A stretch of DNA of 64,000 nt from Erythrobasidium yunnanense (lineage: Eukaryota; Basidiomycota; Cystobasidiomycetes; Erythrobasidiales; Erythrobasidiaceae): NCBI GenBank assembly GCA_001600175.1, contig BCJC01000001.1:3519652-3583651 (forward strand). The letters are read 5' to 3'. Position 1 is the first letter of the stretch; the number at the start of each line of letters is the position of its first letter. A program made the position numbers and the translations under genes. Shown in pieces: positions 44,801 through 57,361 of the stretch. The notes below the pieces were generated by a model, which worked only from the letters and a program-made list of their open reading frames with translations, was not told where the DNA came from and searched no databases.

Positions 44801-47800
44801 ATGAGCTACCGCCATCGCTCATCTACACCCATGAGGTATGGCTCACAGCGTGGACTCGGAATGGCAGCCATGCTTCCCGGACGACGAAGCACTGCAGGCT
44901 TATCCGTCTTAGGCTCCGACACAGCAAGCAACGCTGGCGGCGGCAGTAATGGAGGACGAGGAGCAAGAAGTGCATCCGTAGCACCATCCGTCATGTCTAC
45001 TTCCACAACATCAGCAAACCTCGCCAGAAATCATTCATTCGGCAAAGGATCATCGAGATATGCAAGAAATAGAAGTACTTCCATGGTACCGTCCGCTAGT
45101 TCGGGTGGTCTGAGATTGGGAAGAAGGAATCAGAGAGCAGAAAGTGTAATGAGTGAAGCTACAACGAGACAGAGAGAGGAGGAAGAAGCGGCTGAACCGC
45201 AGGTCGAAGAAACAGATGAGTCGTGGGTGACGGGTGAGCTGAAGTCAATCGACTCATTTCAGCCAACACTGACTTTTACTCTTTCTCTCCTATATAGTCG
45301 TCTGTGAAGGAAAGTCGGTGGGAAGAGTAGTTGGAATAGCTGCATATCAGCCATCAAGCGGCCAAGTCATTCTTACAGAAGTGACTGACAGCCAGACGTA
45401 CAGTAAGCTCTCCCTCCCTCTTCGTTATCCTACTGCTCCATTCCACTTCCTGTTCCCTCTCCTCACGATACTGACACACTTCTCTAATCTATTCTTTCAG
45501 TCAAGACAGTCCACACTTTATCCGTCCGCTGGCCCTCCGTGATCTGCACAATCGGCACTACCGGTTTTCAATCCTCTTCCAAAGGCTTCAACAAAGACAC
45601 CTCAAGCTCCTCAAAGATTGAAGAAACACTTCTCATGAAAGCTCTTCAATCAACTTTCGGAAACAAATATAGAGAGAACAGTGATGGGACACAGGGGAGA
45701 TATGTGGATGCGGCGGGTGTGCCCATGATGCCTGTCGCTAGGAGGTTCTTCAATGGGGAAGCGTGAGTGGAGTCGACCTTGGCTACGGGTGAAGCAAGTG
45801 CTGATATATTGGATCACAGCGGCCTTGAATTTATCTCTCAACTCATCCTTCAGGATGAAGAAACCGCTTCTCACCTGTACGTTTCCTTCTCTACCCTTCT
45901 CGGAACGGGAGACATCGCTGAATGCCTCCTTCTCTTCTTCAAACATTGTCTTTTCTTCTTTCTTTCTCTCCTTTACAACCTCTCTCCTTCGCTGTATACA
46001 GCGCTACCATGCACGGCAAATACTACGCCCTTTCCGCAGCTTCTGCACTCTTCAAATGGCTCGAGATCAGCAAGAATTGGATCTTCCCTGATAAATCAGT
46101 GTCTATCCGCTACCAGCCTCTGGAAGGAACAATGCTCATCGATTCGGAGAGTGTCAAGAATCTCGAACTAGTGGAGAATGTGAGCTTTGCATTCAAGCCC
46201 AAGCCTTCTTTGATTTGCTGATTTTGTTACTCTCTTCCATGATTTGACTAGATCATGGACAAGAGATCAAAGCAGAGTCTCTATGGTCTTCTCAACCATT
46301 GCTATACTCCAATGGCTCAAAGACTGGTAAGAACTTCTTTTCTCTGTAGAATCTCGCTTATTCTGGCTAACCCTACAAATATGATCTCTTCAGCTACGAA
46401 CCAACATTCTTTCACCTCTGACTGATCCTTCCACCGTCGACACGCGTCTCGACGTTGTCGCCGAGTTGATCGAGAATGAAGCCCGCTTCCGCGCCTTACG
46501 AAAGGCCTTACAGCAGCTCGACCGCATCGACGCCGACAAGATCACGGGCGACATCCTCAATCTTACTTCCGTAACCGCTTCCGAGAAGATCAAGATGCGA
46601 AAAATGTCTGATCCAGCTAAAGAGAGCGAAAAGAAGATACAGCTCGTCTTGCAGTTGAGAACTTTCATCAAGCAATTGCCGAATATCAAGAATATCCTGG
46701 CGGAGGATGGGAAACCAAAGAGCGTTATGCTCGCTACTATTACGAAGATTTTGGGTGATGATAGACTGAAAGCTATAGAGGAGGAAATAGCAGGCACCCT
46801 GAATGAGCAGGCTCTCGCTGTACGTCCTTTCCTTCCTCTTCATCTCTTACAAGAACAAAAGCTGAAGAAACGCTTCATGTAGAGCATGACGAAGACAGCC
46901 CTTTCAGCCCGTACTTCCCGCGTGTTCGCCATCAAAGCCGAGCGTAAACGATTACTAGACGTGGCTCGAGAGACATACAAAGAAAACATCAACGATGTCG
47001 ACGAGTTATTGAAAGAATTACAAACCAAATATCCCGAACTACTGGATGATGTGGAACTGGCGTACAACTCGGCATCGGGCTTCACGTTTACTATACATGA
47101 AGATATACTGATGGAGAAGACGGCTGGAACACTGGAGCTGCCGAGAGAGTTCACGAAGTCTGGAAAGAAAGGAAGAAAGATCGTCTTCAGCTGCGTTGAT
47201 TTGGTGAGTTAGCACTTTCGCTGATCGAAAGGAAGATGAAGAATGCTTGCCAATACTGAATTCTTCTTTTGCATCTCTAGCTTAAGCGAAACCAGCGTAT
47301 TCAGCAATCATTGGACGAGGTCTTCCTTCTTTCGTCAGAGTAGGCGGAGGGTCCCCATATATATTTGCCTCTTCTTAATGACTATCTCTCTCTGTTCGCC
47401 AGCGTACTAGACGAGCTTCTCGTAGCTATTCGAGTCCATATCGCCGCTCTCTACCGATGCAGCGAGGTGATGGGAATGCTCGACATGCTAGCTGCTTTTG
47501 CAAACGTAGCAATCACTTCTTCATCCTACGTACGACCTGAGTTTACAGATACTCTGGCTATCAAGGACGGAAGACATCCTGTTCTAGGTGAGTCTCGTCA
47601 ACGTTTTCAGCCTATGTTTCGCTTACTAGCTGATCCTTCCGCATAATAACAGAGAAGTTCAGGTTCGGAGAAGGAGCTTTCGTTCCCAATGACACATACG
47701 CTACGGAAATCCACTCTTTCCAGCTGCTTACGGGAGTAAGCTTCTATACCTTCTTTTATGAATGCATCAGTTAAAGCAAGTTGTATTTACAGCCCAATAT

Positions 47801-49938
47801 GTCAGGAAAGACTACATTTCTCAAGCAGATTGCTTTACTAGTGGTCATGAGCCAGGTATGGTATTTGCCATCTGACTAGTCTTGCCAGGAGTATGCTAAT
47901 ATCAGCTTACCTATAGATCGGATGCTACGTTCCAGCAGAATATGCATCTTTCAAGATTCACGGCGCTTTACTTACAAGATTGTCGAACGACGACTCTATC
48001 GAAGGCAATCTTTCGACATTCGCTAGAGAGATGAAAGATATGCAGTAGGTCTTAGTCTAATGCTCAAATTATAGTAGTCGAGTCTGACTCCTTGACCGTT
48101 TTTTCAGAATGATCATCTCTGCTCTTTCGACCTGCGATAACTGTCTAGTGCTGATCGATGAGCTCGGTCGAGGAACAAGTCCTCAAGAAGGTAAGGGAAG
48201 AACCTTTGAGATGGCTATGATTGCTTACAATTTGAACAGGTATCGGTATCGCTCATGCCATCGCTGAGGAGATCATCAAGAGCAAGGCATCTTGCTTCTT
48301 CGCTACCCAGTAAGCCACACTCGTATTATCGGCATTATAGATACTCATTCTGATTGCTAAACGTTACCGTGTCCTAAAGCTTCATCGATCTAGCAAGTAC
48401 CCTCTCAACGCACACTAGCGTCACTGCTCTGCATCTCGAAACTGAGATGACTCCCGCCGATACCTCCACCAAGGACTTCAATCTCACCTTCACCCATCGA
48501 GTTCGAGATGGACATACTACCGCTAAGAACTACGGATTAGAAGTGGCCAAAGTCGCTGCTCTTCCGCCAAGAATGCTTCAATGGGCCAAAGACGCGACCG
48601 AAAAGCTAGGAGAACTAGAAGAGGCTAGAAGAGAAAATGCAAAGGGTACAAAAGCTGCTAACAGAATGAAGATACTGGATGAGGTGAGTCTACGTGGTCC
48701 TGCAGGGAAACAGTGATACTGATTTATCTCCGATGGGATAGACCGCGGCTGCTCTTCGACAGGCTTATAATAGCTCAAGACTATCAGATCGCCAACTAAG
48801 AAGATTCGTCCTAGATATAATTGATCAAGCAGTACAAGGCTTGACGGAGGGAATGGAATTCCCGAACGAAGGAGAGGGAAACATCCAGCAGATGGAAAAC
48901 GAAGACGGTAACTCAGATATTGAGGAAAGACGCTGTGAGCCAATGCATGACGAAGAGAATGACATGCAGCATGACTATCCGGGCATTCAGCATGACTATC
49001 CGGGCATTCAGCGAAACGATGAAGAAGACCGTCGAAGCATCTCTTCCGACACTGAGGACTACAACAAGTACCGAGCGCAGGCAGCTCAAGTCGTACATAC
49101 TTCGTCTCCTCCTCCATCTCCCCAAGAACAGTTTTCCCCACTGCACTTCGGGAACCTAGAGCTCGACAACTTCAGTATCGAAGCAGACACTCCTGATCCT
49201 ACACCTGCTCAAGCGCTCAGAAACCCATCACTCGATCGTGTTATGGAGGACTCGCTTCCTAACTCCCAAGTCACCCCGGTTGTTAGCGAAAGAAGCAGCA
49301 GCTACATACCCAAATCAGACTATCATGGTGCTTCTGTTAGGGACTCGCCTGAAGGACCCTCAAGAATGTCACCCAATAGAGAGGAAGAGCCTTACCGAGC
49401 CTATCGAGCCGAATCTACTATGCCAAGTCTCCCTACAAACAGCAACTCGTTCAGCATTCCCTCTCAAACGAGTCCGGGACGTTTCCCATCCAAGAGTGTT
49501 TCGGTTGAGGCTATGAGACCGGATTCTTCACTACCATCAATCAACACATATCCCTTCGAGAACGACGATGAGTGCGGAAAGCAAGCACACACCTCTGAGA
49601 CGGAAGAAGAGCTGGAGGAAGATCCTACCTTCATTCTGCCTAGAGCCCCTGTCCAGCATATCAATAAAGCCACTACTACAAACGAAATGTCGAAGGCCTC
49701 CATCGGGAACCCTGAGAAAGCTGCACTCCCTGTAGAAGCCAAGAATTACCAACTATCGCCTAAGAAACAGTATGTCAAAGTATCACAGGCTACAAATATC
49801 AGTAGTGTCGAAGAAGGAGAGGGCAACGAGAGTGACGCTGATACGCTCATCGACGAGAACGAAGGCGGACAGGCATCTCAGGAAACTCTTCAGATGGATG
49901 CAACCCAGAACACACTTGTCGAGCAGACTGCTATGTAG
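44801..49938 (+). CDS. MSH4: Meiotic MutS homologue MSH4 with long C-terminal extension
   Basis: MSH4, which with MSH5 stabilises meiotic crossover intermediates. The ATG at 44801 opens a Ser/Gly/Arg-rich lead of about 145 residues. The protein lacks the mismatch-binding MutS domain I, as MSH4 does. Conserved parts follow over about 16 exons: GRVVGIAAYQPSSGQVILTE, the lever/core block MDKRSKQSLYGLLNHCYTPM, RLDVVAELIENEARFRALRK, KTALSARTSRVFAIKAERKR, and the ATPase with Walker A TGPNMSGKTTFLKQIA, CYVPAEYASFKIHGALLTRL, SLTFAREMKDMQMIISAL-like and Walker B LVLIDELGRGTSPQEG, then the signature ATHFIDLASTL. Near the usual end (RLSDRQLRRFVLDIIDQAV) the frame continues for about 360 further residues, acidic and Ser/Pro-rich, to a stop at 49938. 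This tail includes a 7-residue unit repeated twice (HDYPGIQ). Exon borders between 45200 and 48700 are approximate. Confidence 0.92.
48970..49011 (+). repeat. Two tandem 21-nt units in the MSH4 tail
   Basis: Two identical 21-nt units in direct tandem (48970-48990 and 48991-49011), each encoding HDYPGIQ. Their identity indicates a recent tandem duplication. The unit is in frame, so the tail stays open. Confidence 0.95.
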
Positions 49939-50106
49939 ACAAGCATAACTCAGGGAAGCACCGTAGTAAGGGAAGCGGAACAAGTTTTAGGGAATGTGCA
50001 TTGCAAAAGTAGCCAGACCGTTATACAGATAGCAGAACAGAGCACTAAAAAAGACTGTCTGATTTATCGATGCTACGTTTAGTAAAGAAAAAAAGCAACA
50101 ATTCTG

Positions 50107-51203
50107 TTAGATCTCGCCTGCTCTGGCAAGCTGTCTGAAGCCAGGCGATTCAGTGCGTTCCTCCTCGACTACTGAACCTTCTTCAGCCCTCTGCTGTCTC
50201 TCGAGACGTCTCTGGGCCTTAGCACGTCGTCTTTCGATCTCCTCTTCACTGACACCAGGCTTGGCTTCGTTAATGACATCAGGATGAATGCCCATAGCTT
50301 GAGCTGCTTCGGGATCCATGTACTGGGCAGGAGAAGGCTGAGGCATGGTGTCACTGTGATAGAGCGAAGATCGGACGGCTGGAACATAGCTTCTGGCTTG
50401 AGGAGCATCGTGATTGGCTGAGGCAGGGCTGAATGGAGTGAAGGGCGTGAACGGCGTTTTGGGCGGGTTGGTATCGACTGATGAAGCTGCATCCCATTCA
50501 TCGTTCGTTTGCATCGACTGCTGTTGACGCATCGAAGGCTTGCGATCCAAGAGAGGAGTCTGACCTGTACCGGCTCCGAAGGGAGGGCTAGCGAAGTCGA
50601 AAGCGGAGCCAGCGGTGTATGGTGGAAGAGACTGTTCCTGGCCTGTTCTGATATTTGTCAAAGGCAGAGGAGAGGGTCGACCTTTCTTCTGCTTGCGGTG
50701 GAACAGACCAGTACCGGTGGAAGCAGCTGTTACGATGCTGTCAGCGAGCTCTCGAGTCGCATGGAGTCACTGACCTTTCTCGTCTCCGCTCGCTGCAGCA
50801 GCAGCCTTCGTACGCTGATTCTTGCGCCAAAGCCAGATACCTAAGCCTAGTCCGATGGCGAGAAAGGCGACTATGGCCAAGAAGAAGATTGTGTCTAGAC
50901 GACAAGTCAGCTCGACCACTCTTGCCAACCAGGCTTGTCAGCAGGGGCTTTCGACTTACTACCGACAGCGTCAGGTGCAGCAGAGGTCTCGCCAGAGTCT
51001 TCGTAGTAGCCGTCATCGATGTCCGTGAAGTTGCCTCCGTCCGATGCAATGATAGAGTCGTCTGCGAATGAAGATACAATGTCGTCTGCTAGACTAGTCG
51101 TCTTGGCCAAAGCTGTAGTTGTAGGCATGTCCTCGAGGCTCGAGGCTGTCTTGGACTGCTGGCCAGACCTGGTGGCAGACGAGATGGTGTTGAAATCCGA
51201 CAT
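50107..51203 (-). CDS. Single-pass membrane protein with disordered ends
   Basis: Function not recognised. The ATG at 51203 starts MSDFNTISSATRSGQQSKTA and an acidic, Ser/Thr-rich ectodomain (DDIVSSFADDSIIASDGGNF, then DGYYEDSGETSAAPDAVG). A 60-70 nt intron joins to one transmembrane helix, TIFFLAIVAFLAIGLGLGIW, followed by a Lys-rich stop-transfer (RKNQRTK). The cytosolic part is Pro/Gln/Ser-rich with a TPF-TPF-TPF short repeat near 50420-50440, ending LARAGEI at 50107. There is no N-terminal signal peptide, so the topology is an inference (N-out as a type III protein, or N-in). It resembles small fungal cell-wall/surface sensors in layout only. It is head-to-tail with HBS1. Confidence 0.7.
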
Positions 51204-51537
51204 CGCGCTGCTAAAGGTGACAGACAGTGTATGTGTGTGTATGTATGGGATAGATGGGGAGCGGAGTAGTGTATGTGGGCAGAGGAGTGAGCGGATGCGG
51301 GTCAGTTGGAAGCAGAAGAGAGGAGAGCGTTAGCGAGCAAGGAGTTCGCTTCGAAGTCAGCGAGCAAAGCTTGGCTACCTGTGAGTCCGGTGAAGCCGTT
51401 AGCGGAGTCAGAAGACAGCAAACTTGGGTGTGCTGTCTTGAGCAGGTTTTGCTCGAGCGGTAGGCGGTGCAGCCGTCAAAGAGAATTCTCCCTTTGCTCT
51501 TGTCTACTCAATGGTATGCTACATAGATCACGGCTCT
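51204..51537. other. Intergenic gap between the membrane protein and HBS1
   Basis: 334 bp carrying the promoter of the membrane-protein gene and the HBS1 3' UTR. It is GT/AG-rich (TGTGTGTATGTATG near 51232-51245). No gene seen. Confidence 0.35.
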
Positions 51538-54500
51538 AGTGTCAGAATGATGCCTATTGGCCGGTGTTAGCTAATACAAAATAAAGGCGTCTTTTCGCTA
51601 CGACTTACCAGCAGCTACGGTTTCTCCGCCTCGCCGGAGGAGTATGCGACCCATTCCTTTATTGTTTGCGAAAGTTTCTAATGGTATACTGTTGCGTTTG
51701 CTTGCACTTCCGGAAGCTCGTAGCTTGACCTGGATCCTTGCTGAGGTGCCCTTCGATATCATTCTGTACTCATACTTGTCAGGTAAGCAAGAGCAGTGAA
51801 GAAGGTGTAAACGTACCTCGGATTAAGCTTGATCACCTCTCCCGTCGCCTTGTCCAGAGTAGCTTCGATTTTGGATAGTATCGCCGGCGAATCACGGCTA
51901 TGATGGAAAAGTTCGATCTGGCGGGAGAAAGTCAGTTGACAGTGAGTATAAGGAAGGATAATTGCACTTGCAGCTGATCCGGAAGTAAGGGGAAACTTGA
52001 GATCGAATGCAACGATTTGTGCGGTGAAGGATGATGCCAGCGGGACAAGCTGATTTGTAGGACAGAGAACGCAGCCAACATTGACGTAGACTGGATCGAT
52101 AGCTGCCAGGTATAGCGTGACATTGGTGCCTGCTACCGCGTATGAGACAGTTTCGCCGTCCACTTCAATATCTGTGCAGACGGACTTCAGTATTTGCCGC
52201 GATCCGATATAAGTAACACTCACTCTTGACGACGCCACTCTCGTCGCCAGGCAAGACTGCTAAGCGCTCTCCAACCTGCAGTATACCGCTCTCAATACGG
52301 CCAGACACGCCTAGACCCGAAAGACCTGACGTTTGGCCCTTGAAGACGTTCGCGACAGGTAGTCGAAGAGGCGCTTCCAGAGCTCTTTCAGGGACAGCAA
52401 GAGTATCGAGGATCTGTACAAGACTGCGCCCCGTGTACCAGCTTTCAAGCTCTGCTGACTTGCGCGTAACCAGATTCTCGCCAGTCATTGCGCCAACCGG
52501 GATGAAGGTCAGACGAGAGGGAGAGTATCCAGCTTGTATCAAGAATGGCTGAACTTGAGACACAATCACATCGTAGCGCGCTTGCGACCAGTTGACCTGT
52601 GTTTCAGAGTGGGTCAGCCAAGTCTTGAGTGACGGTGCAAGTTTTCAGCTTACAGCATCCAGCTTGTTGACAGCTACTACTAGCTGCTGCACACCGAAGC
52701 TCCGCACTAGAAGAGCGTGCTCCCTAGTCTGCCCATTTTCGCCAAAGCCACTTTCGAATCCGCCTCCACTCGCATCTACGACTAATAGAGCCGTATCTGC
52801 CTGTGCTGCTCCTGATATCATGTTTGGGATGAAGTCTCGATGGCCTGGCGCATCGATGAGGGTAAATTTGCGATGTGGAGTCGAGAAGGAATCGATTCCA
52901 ACGTCTATCGTCACGCCTCTAGCACGTTCTTCCGGCAATGCGTCGAAAGCCCATGCATACGCGAAAGAGCCTTTGCCAACTTTTTCGCTGGCTCTTTGGT
53001 TCGCCGAGACGGCTCTTTCGCTCATTTCGCCCAGCTCGGCTAGCATGCGCCCCATCAAGGTCGATTTGCCAGCATCAACATGTCCTGTAGTGAAGATCAG
53101 CAGAGTACGATCGATATCTAAGCCGACTCACCAACTACAACCATACTCAGGACAGGTTTGTATCCTTCCGCAGCTTCTTTCTGCTTGATCTCCTCTAGCA
53201 GTTTCTCCTTTGCGATGGAGACAGTCGGAAGTGTCGAGACGTCCTCTTTGACGTACTGGTCGTCCTCGTCACCAAGTCCGAGACCCTGTAGATCTTGCTG
53301 GGCTTGAGTGAGCTTCGCTTGCAATTGACCTGTACTTTGTTGCGCAGAGCCTGATGTCGACGCTTTGGGAGTGGATGCGCCTGACTGAGCAGTCTTCTTG
53401 GCTTTAGTGCCGGCGCTCTGTGCCGGTTGTACAGGCTTCGATGCTTGCGCCTTGTTCTGCTTCGCAGCTGAGTAGTAGGAGAGGGAGCAGTCAGCAAGAA
53501 GCTGGCAGGGTGAGTTCTGGATGAAGAGTCGGGCACGGAAAGCTGCGTCCATTCATCGCCATGTAGATCTCCTTCCTTTGACTATTTCCGAGGTAAAGGA
53601 CTCTTGAAAGACTGCGTCGCTCTTGCTTGTGCGAAAGGGTCATCTGGGCTGGGACTTTGAAAGCCTGCCATATTCGCAGCAGGGCGCAAAGCCTGGCTTT
53701 CGGCGGCAGCTAGCGAGCTGTTCTTTGACGAAGGAGCGAGTACATTGGCGAACGCGCTCGACTTGATCGTGTGAAGGGGTGGAGCAGAGAACAACGAGGA
53801 TTCCGGTAACGTTTCGGCTTCCGCCATCTGGACGTCTGCCCCCGGCGCCTGCACGCTTGACTTCGATATTGCTTGTGCTTCCTTACTGCGCCCTTGTAGC
53901 GCTCTTTGCTGCAACTTAGACAGAGGCTTCTGTGCATTGGCAAGGCCTGACTGGCTTGCAGCTTGGTCTACAGGCGCCTGCGCTACATCTGGAGCGTATG
54001 AGCCATTGACAGTGATCTGTGCACCATTCTGTCTTGAGGTGCCTAGCCCATTCTTCGCTTTCGCGGCCAGCCTGCTTAATGATCCTGCCGGTCGATCCGG
54101 TTGTGCGGATGCAGCACTCCCTCTTGAAGCCAAAGATGCTAGCGAGGGTTTCGCTGTACGTTTGCTCGCTAATGCAGATAACGAAGGTGCGCTCGTTACC
54201 GGAGCGCTAGCCGGACCATTTTGGATCGACAAGCTTTGCTGGGCTGAGGAAGCCAGCTCGCTGTCTTCTTGCCGTAAATTATCTTGGTCTGGGTAGGCAG
54301 TAGTCGGCAGGTGGTCGATGAATGTGATGCAGCTTTCCGGAGGAGGAGGTGTATGGCAATGCCAGGAAGGGGGAGAGAGCAAAGAACCGGGCTTACCTTT
54401 CGCAGCATTCTTTCTATGTTGTTGATCTGCACTAAAGCATCAGACTTACAGCTATAATGTAGCCATGGCGAAATGACGCCTACCCAAGAGCCAGGTCACA

Positions 54501-54903
54501 GCTTTATCGACATCAAAGTAATAATGCCAGAGCGAATCCTTGATTTCCTTATCCGAGAAGGTAGATGATGGTCCAAGAACTGTCTGCGCGCTACTCAAGC
54601 CGGCCAGCATTTGCTCTGATCCCAGATTCCGTCAGTTTCGCTGTTCGTCCTTTCCCCGACTGATCCGCCAGGCGCACCCTGCTGTTCTGGAGTGATTCCA
54701 GCTATACATATCAAATCAGCTCTCCGTCCCTTAATCTTGCTGCAGATCCAGCGTTTCCTTGCGACTTACGATACTCTTCGTCATCGAAAGGCGCATCGTC
54801 GAGCTCCTCTGTTAGAGCAGCAGACCGTCAGCACTATCACGATGTATCTGATCATGTCCCTACCATCAAGGTCAAGATTGCGAACGGCGCGGTGTCGCGA
54901 CAT
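51538..54903 (-). CDS. HBS1: HBS1 ribosome-rescue GTPase (with Ski7-like alternative exon)
   Basis: HBS1, the eRF3/EF1A-like GTPase that with Dom34 rescues stalled ribosomes. The ATG at 54903 starts [20 protein letters not shown], the HBS1_N domain: [37 protein letters not shown] and VTWLL, joined by several short introns. The productive HBS1 route then runs from NNIERMLRK (donor at 54396) to [11 protein letters not shown] (acceptor at 53460) in phase 0. The GTPase follows: [72 protein letters not shown], then [20 protein letters not shown] and domain III to [10 protein letters not shown] last intron moves the stop to 51538. Within the 937-nt segment skipped by that route lies a long open exon (53582-54238), reported separately. 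The HBS1 call is firm. Confidence 0.94.
53582..54238 (-). other. Candidate Ski7-like alternative terminal exon in HBS1
   Basis: Acceptor CAGCCCAG at 54239-54246 enters in phase 0 after NNIERMLRK. It gives 218 residues ([20 protein letters not shown]..., with repeated Leu/Ala helices and Arg/Lys) and a stop at 53582. Near the end is [18 protein letters not shown], resembling the conserved S-P-D-D-x-x-x-x-x-Q-x-x-F motif of Ski7 and of the short human HBS1LV3 isoform, as I recall it. The product would lack the GTPase. Confidence 0.65.
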
Positions 54904-55159
54904 GTCTTGGAGCGGAAGAAGCAAAGCAGTATTCGAATCTGATCTTCTATGCGATGATCTCGCTAGAAAGGCAGACTTTAGGTCATGAAGAGGGCCTTAT
55001 ATGAACACGAATACCAGCGGAGGCTACTGAAATCGCTATTGATACACATTCCTTCGATTTTGCTAATGGATCCACACCTCTTTCACTACAATTGATTCAG
55101 ACTGGGATTCGGAACTTTCGAGAAACTTCGTAGCGTAGCTAGACTTGTAAGCTAATTGT

Positions 55160-57361
55160 TCAGTTGTGGAACTCCGTCTTCTTCTCGTCATTTGCTGTCT
55201 TGGCAGACGAGTATGCCACGCCGTTCCTGTCATCGTCCAAGATTCGGAGAAGGCCAACTTCCTGCTGGGCCTGGAGCATCAAGTCTCCTTCCCACTTGCT
55301 TCGACCGGAATTGTCGCCAAACAACTCGTCGATCTCGTCAAGTGTTCGATTCTTCAGCTCGGGGACGAAGAAGTAGACCCAGAGAGCAGCCAGGATGCAC
55401 ATTGCTCCCAAGAAGATATAGGCGCCGTACGGCGCTTTCGCTACGAGATCTGGAGTCGATATGGCGACGCTGGAAGCCCAGGAAGTCAGTAGACGTCCCC
55501 GGCTCTTCCGAGAAGACGCCAGACTCACGCAAAATTGTTGAGCCAGTTGCTGGAGGCTCCGATACTGACTCCCTTTGCTCGAAGGCCAAGTGGATACACT
55601 TCTGCGACGACCACCCAGGCTGTGGGCCCTGATAACGAAAATCGGTTCAGCAATTGTTTGGCTTGACACCGCAATACGGCGATTCAGGCTCACCCCAAGA
55701 GAATCCGAAACCAATACCAAAGAGCCATATGAAGACAACGGCCACCTGTCGATTGTCAGGCATTAGCTCATGGAAATTCGGACCGACGCGGACAAACTGA
55801 CCCATCCGGCTGTGTTTCCGCGACCATTGTTGGCATCCCAGTCGGCTTTGAAGTGCGATATTATACCAGAGACGATGAAGTGACAGAGCCCCATCCAAAC
55901 TGCCCTTTATTTGTTTTTGCCAGATTTGAGTCAGCCATTTTTCAACGTGGTTATGAAATCCTTACCCGACGATCAAAACTGGCTTTCTGCCCCACTTGTC
56001 CAAGTAGAGTACGGCTGGAATGGTGGCAAGGAAAAGGAGGATACCGACGACTCCGGAAGCCAAGAGAGACGTGGTGTTGCCTTGGAGGTTGAGACCAGCG
56101 AAGATAAATGGTGCGTAATACAGTATGAAGTTGATACCGGTCCACTGCTGGAATGTCATGACGAGGGCAGCGACCATGGTTCGCTTGAAATTGGATCGAT
56201 TTGTGATCAGGGACTTGTACTGTGCAAGGCCGAGGAGGAAGTTGCTCTTTGCAGATCCATCTTGCAGGGTTGGGTGATCATGAGCAGAGACGCGCGTCTC
56301 GAAGAGCTTCTGTGCCTTGATCTCGAGATACTCTAGCTGAACAAGCTGAGAGTCGGCCGGCTGCTGACGAAGGCCAGCTAGAACTTGCAAGCACTCCTCG
56401 TCTCGTCCTTGGTCCATGAGCCAACGAGGAGACTGGGGTACAAACATGATTCCGGTAGCCAAAATGAGAGCAGGGAGGATCTGGATGGTGATTGGTACGA
56501 GCCAGGCAGCTCGGCTTTGAGTATCGCCAGTTCCGCCAATGTAGTTCGTTCCATACGTAATCCAGTACGATATCATAATGCCAAAGCAGATTGCTATAGC
56601 CGAGTGTTAGTACAAATTGGGTTTTTAAGCCCCGAAGGGAAGCGGGCAGCCAATTACCTAATTGTTGCAGAGCTACGAGAGCTCCACGAATCTCTGCTGG
56701 TGCAAGCTCTGCATTGTAAAGAGGTACGATCTGTACGTTCGGTCAGAGCCCTGTTCCGCTCAATTGGGGTAGATCTCACCATCGACAGACTGCCCACACC
56801 GAGGCCTGTGACAAAACGACCACCAAGGATGTAGTCGTAATTGCCCCCATGTGTTGCCGCTTGTATGATAACTCCCAGGATGAAAACCACGCAGGCGAGG
56901 ACGACCGAGAGCTTGCGACCCAATTTATCGGCGGAGTATCCCTATGAACGATCGTTTGTAAGGCTTGACACATTCCTGTGGGCTATAAAGTATGCTTACA
57001 TTGAAGAGTACGCCTGTGGACGTGTCCTCGGCTCAGTATGCGCCCCGATAAATCCGCCACCCATCGCAAACTCACCAATCCAAGCTCCAAGCTCGAGAAT
57101 CGAAGTAAGTAAACCTGCTAGCGTAGGGTTCTGAATACCGTTTGTTCCGGCGGCCTTGGAGAACGAGTTCATGGACAGGACTTGGCCGAACATTCCTTGG
57201 TTGTAGCCATAGACAAGACCACCCATGCTTGCGAATACAGCGATAGAGGTGGTCTTGCGATTAGCAATGAGACCCGCAGCACCGGGTTTGGCAGCAAGCG
57301 CTGCGCGTCGTGCCTGGAGCTCAGAGTGTCCTCCAGCGTTTCCTCCCATCATGGCGGGCAT
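55160..57361 (-). CDS. MFS sugar porter 1
   Basis: A major-facilitator sugar transporter of the sugar porter family. The ATG at 57361 starts MPAMMGGNAGGHSELQARRA, then helix 1 (TTSIAVFASMGGLVYGYNQG). GRKLSVVLACVVFILGVI and GRFVTGLGVGSLSMVVPLYN follow, the latter joined across an intron. Next are PAEIRGALVALQQL, SRAAWLVPITIQILPALI, PQSPRWLMDQGRDEECLQVL and ALVMTFQQWTGINFILYYAP (QQWTG-NF in helix 7). Then come LYLDKWGRKPVLIVG and a last helix pair with AYIFLGAMCILAALWVYFFV, ending in the motif PELKNRTLDEIDELFGDN typical of the family. The tail ends TANDEKKTEFHN at 55160. Introns of about 50-60 nt occur throughout. The substrate is a hexose or related sugar by family; specificity cannot be told. 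Confidence 0.88.

Noticed and set aside
53937-54296. Plus-strand open frame of 119 codons opposite HBS1
   Set aside because: It is the shadow of the Ala/Ser-rich Ski7-like exon on the other strand and has no family motif.
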